This document shows, piece after piece, positions 5,520 to 6,290 of a stretch of 6,290 nucleotides of DNA (position 1 is the stretch's first letter; every line of letters starts with the position of its first letter). Source of the stretch: an uncultured Lachnospiraceae bacterium (GTDB lineage Bacteria; Bacillota; Clostridia; Lachnospirales; Lachnospiraceae); contig CANQQN010000111.1 of assembly GCA_947625995.1 (NCBI GenBank), positions 1 to 6,290 on the forward strand, in the 5' to 3' direction. The notes below the pieces were generated by a model that was not told the DNA's origin, did no database searches, and saw only the letters and a program-made list of their open reading frames with translations. Position numbers and translations under genes: made by a program.

Positions 5520-5798
5520 ATGATTATTGGTAAAGTGGTGGGTACCGTGATCTGTACCCGTAAAAATACCAACTTGGTGGGAAGCAAATTTTTGATTGTG
5601 GATCCCATGGAAAAAATGACCCAGTTTGCGGGAGAGCGTATTGTAGCTGTAGACGAGGTAGGCGCAGGCATCAATGAGATCGTGCTTGTCTCTACCGGCA
5701 GCGCGGCAAGAGTTGCCTGCAGCGCGCCGGACTGCCCTGTGGATGCCTGTGTGGTTGGTATTGTGGACGATCCTCAGAAGATCGTCATTGTGGAGTGA
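5520..5798 (+). CDS. eutN: EutN/CcmL-type BMC vertex protein (BMC-P pentamer)
   Basis: A 92-residue protein of the EutN/CcmL family (PF03319), whose pentamers cap the vertices of the polyhedral shell. Evidence is the N-terminal IIGKVVGTVICTRKN strand pattern, the FLIVDPMEK segment, IVAVDEVGAGINEIVLVSTGSAAR (the conserved AGxGxxVLxxxGSxAR-like core) and the final VDACVVGIVDD strand. ATG 5520 gives the usual family start and lies 9 nt after GGAG; an in-frame ATG at 5514 would add two residues but sits only 3 nt from the site. It is the only pentamer gene in the window. Few copies are needed per shell, which fits its place downstream of the structured gap. Confidence 0.93.
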   Translation: MIIGKVVGTVICTRKNTNLVGSKFLIVDPMEKMTQFAGERIVAVDEVGAGINEIVLVSTGSAARVACSAPDCPVDACVVGIVDDPQKIVIVE

Positions 5799-5861
5799 CA
5801 TCCCCGGCGGACGACAGCGGACCGGATGGGATCATAACCGGTTCAGGTATGGAGGATGAAG

Positions 5862-6290
5862 ATGAAGCTGAATGAATTGAAGGATGTCCTGCAGGAGGCA
5901 GGCGTTGTGGGAGCCGGCGGGGCCGGATTTCCTACCTACGCGAAGCTTTCCGATCAGGCAGAAACCGTCATAGTCAACTGTGCGGAATGTGAGCCTTTGA
6001 TCAAGGTGGACCGCCAGCTTATGAAAAAATATGTGAGAGAGATACTTTCCGGCGCACAGCTTCTTGTTGAGACTATGGGTGCAAAGGAAGGTATTCTTGC
6101 TATTAAGAAATCTTATACAGGTACGATCCGCGCGGTGGAAGCAAACCTTCCGGATTTTCCCATGCTGAAGGTACATATACTGAAAGACGTATATCCCACC
6201 GGCGATGAAGTGATCCTGATCTATGAGACAAAGGGAAAGGTAGTGCCGCAGGGGCAGCTTCCCATTACAGTGGGCTGCGTGGTGGAGATA
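5862..6290 (+). CDS. pduS: PduS/RnfC-like flavin/Fe-S oxidoreductase, 3'-truncated
   Basis: The first 143 codons of a PduS/RnfC-family protein; the reading frame is open to the window end. In Pdu compartments PduS is a flavin and Fe-S protein that reduces cobalamin; in glycyl-radical compartments the homolog is thought to carry electrons or re-oxidise NADH. Visible evidence is the Gly-rich nucleotide/FMN motif GVVGAGGAGFPT (14-25) and NCAECEPLIKVD (39-50), both hallmarks of RnfC/PduS/NuoF-like N-termini. The Fe-S cysteine motifs expected toward the C-terminus lie beyond the window. ATG 5862 follows GGAGGA by 5 nt; ATG 5856, in the same frame, overlaps that site and is unlikely. It lies 63 nt after the vertex gene. 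Since no B12-dependent diol dehydratase is seen, the cobalamin role is not supported by this window. Confidence 0.92.
   Translation, partial: MKLNELKDVLQEAGVVGAGGAGFPTYAKLSDQAETVIVNCAECEPLIKVDRQLMKKYVREILSGAQLLVETMGAKEGILAIKKSYTGTIRAVEANLPDFPMLKVHILKDVYPTGDEVILIYETKGKVVPQGQLPITVGCVVEI

Overview
The window is one continuous plus-strand stretch of a bacterial microcompartment (BMC) operon. It is cut at both ends: the first gene lacks its 5' part and the last lacks its 3' part. All ten genes point the same way, gaps are 16 to 163 nt, and nearly every gene has a clear purine-rich ribosome-binding site. Protein style, strong AGGAGG-type sites and moderate GC suggest a Firmicute, most likely an anaerobic gut Clostridium of the Lachnospiraceae type. 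The organism assignment is inference from style, not from a marker gene.

Layout: 2-556 class II (fuculose/rhamnulose-1-phosphate type) aldolase, 3' part only; 596-2002 CoA-acylating aldehyde dehydrogenase (PduP/EutE family); 2019-3215 zinc-type alcohol dehydrogenase; 3295-3597, 3626-3907, 3979-4281 and 4411-4689 four single-domain BMC-H hexameric shell proteins, two canonical PduA-like and two divergent; 4853-5497 PduL phosphotransacylase; 5520-5798 EutN/CcmL-type pentameric vertex protein; 5862-6290 PduS/RnfC-like flavin/Fe-S oxidoreductase, 5' part only.

Together this is the core of a sugar-phosphate-derived aldehyde compartment. The aldolase would release lactaldehyde (plus DHAP) from a deoxy-sugar phosphate. 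The aldehyde dehydrogenase makes acyl-CoA and NADH, the alcohol dehydrogenase re-oxidises NADH by reducing an aldehyde, PduL recycles CoA and yields acyl-phosphate for ATP synthesis, and the PduS-like protein handles electrons. The combination of class II aldolase, PduP, alcohol dehydrogenase, several BMC-H, PduL, EutN and PduS matches, from memory, the known fucose/rhamnose microcompartments (glycyl-radical GRM5 type, as in Clostridium phytofermentans and Roseburia/Blautia). The signature propanediol dehydratase is not in the window, so the exact subtype is inferred.

All four cargo enzymes other than the PduS-like protein carry a short amphipathic helix of common pattern, three at the N-terminus and one at the C-terminus, which are probable encapsulation peptides. 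The least ordinary parts are: a structured 163-nt gap before pduL with overlapping, mutually exclusive hairpins ending in a T-tract (candidate attenuator or partial terminator); a Cys/Gly-rich linker in the aldolase; and two BMC-H proteins with unusual pore loops. No tRNA, rRNA, CRISPR array, insertion sequence or convincing promoter was seen. The operon is a known kind of system; the novelty, if any, lies in these details.
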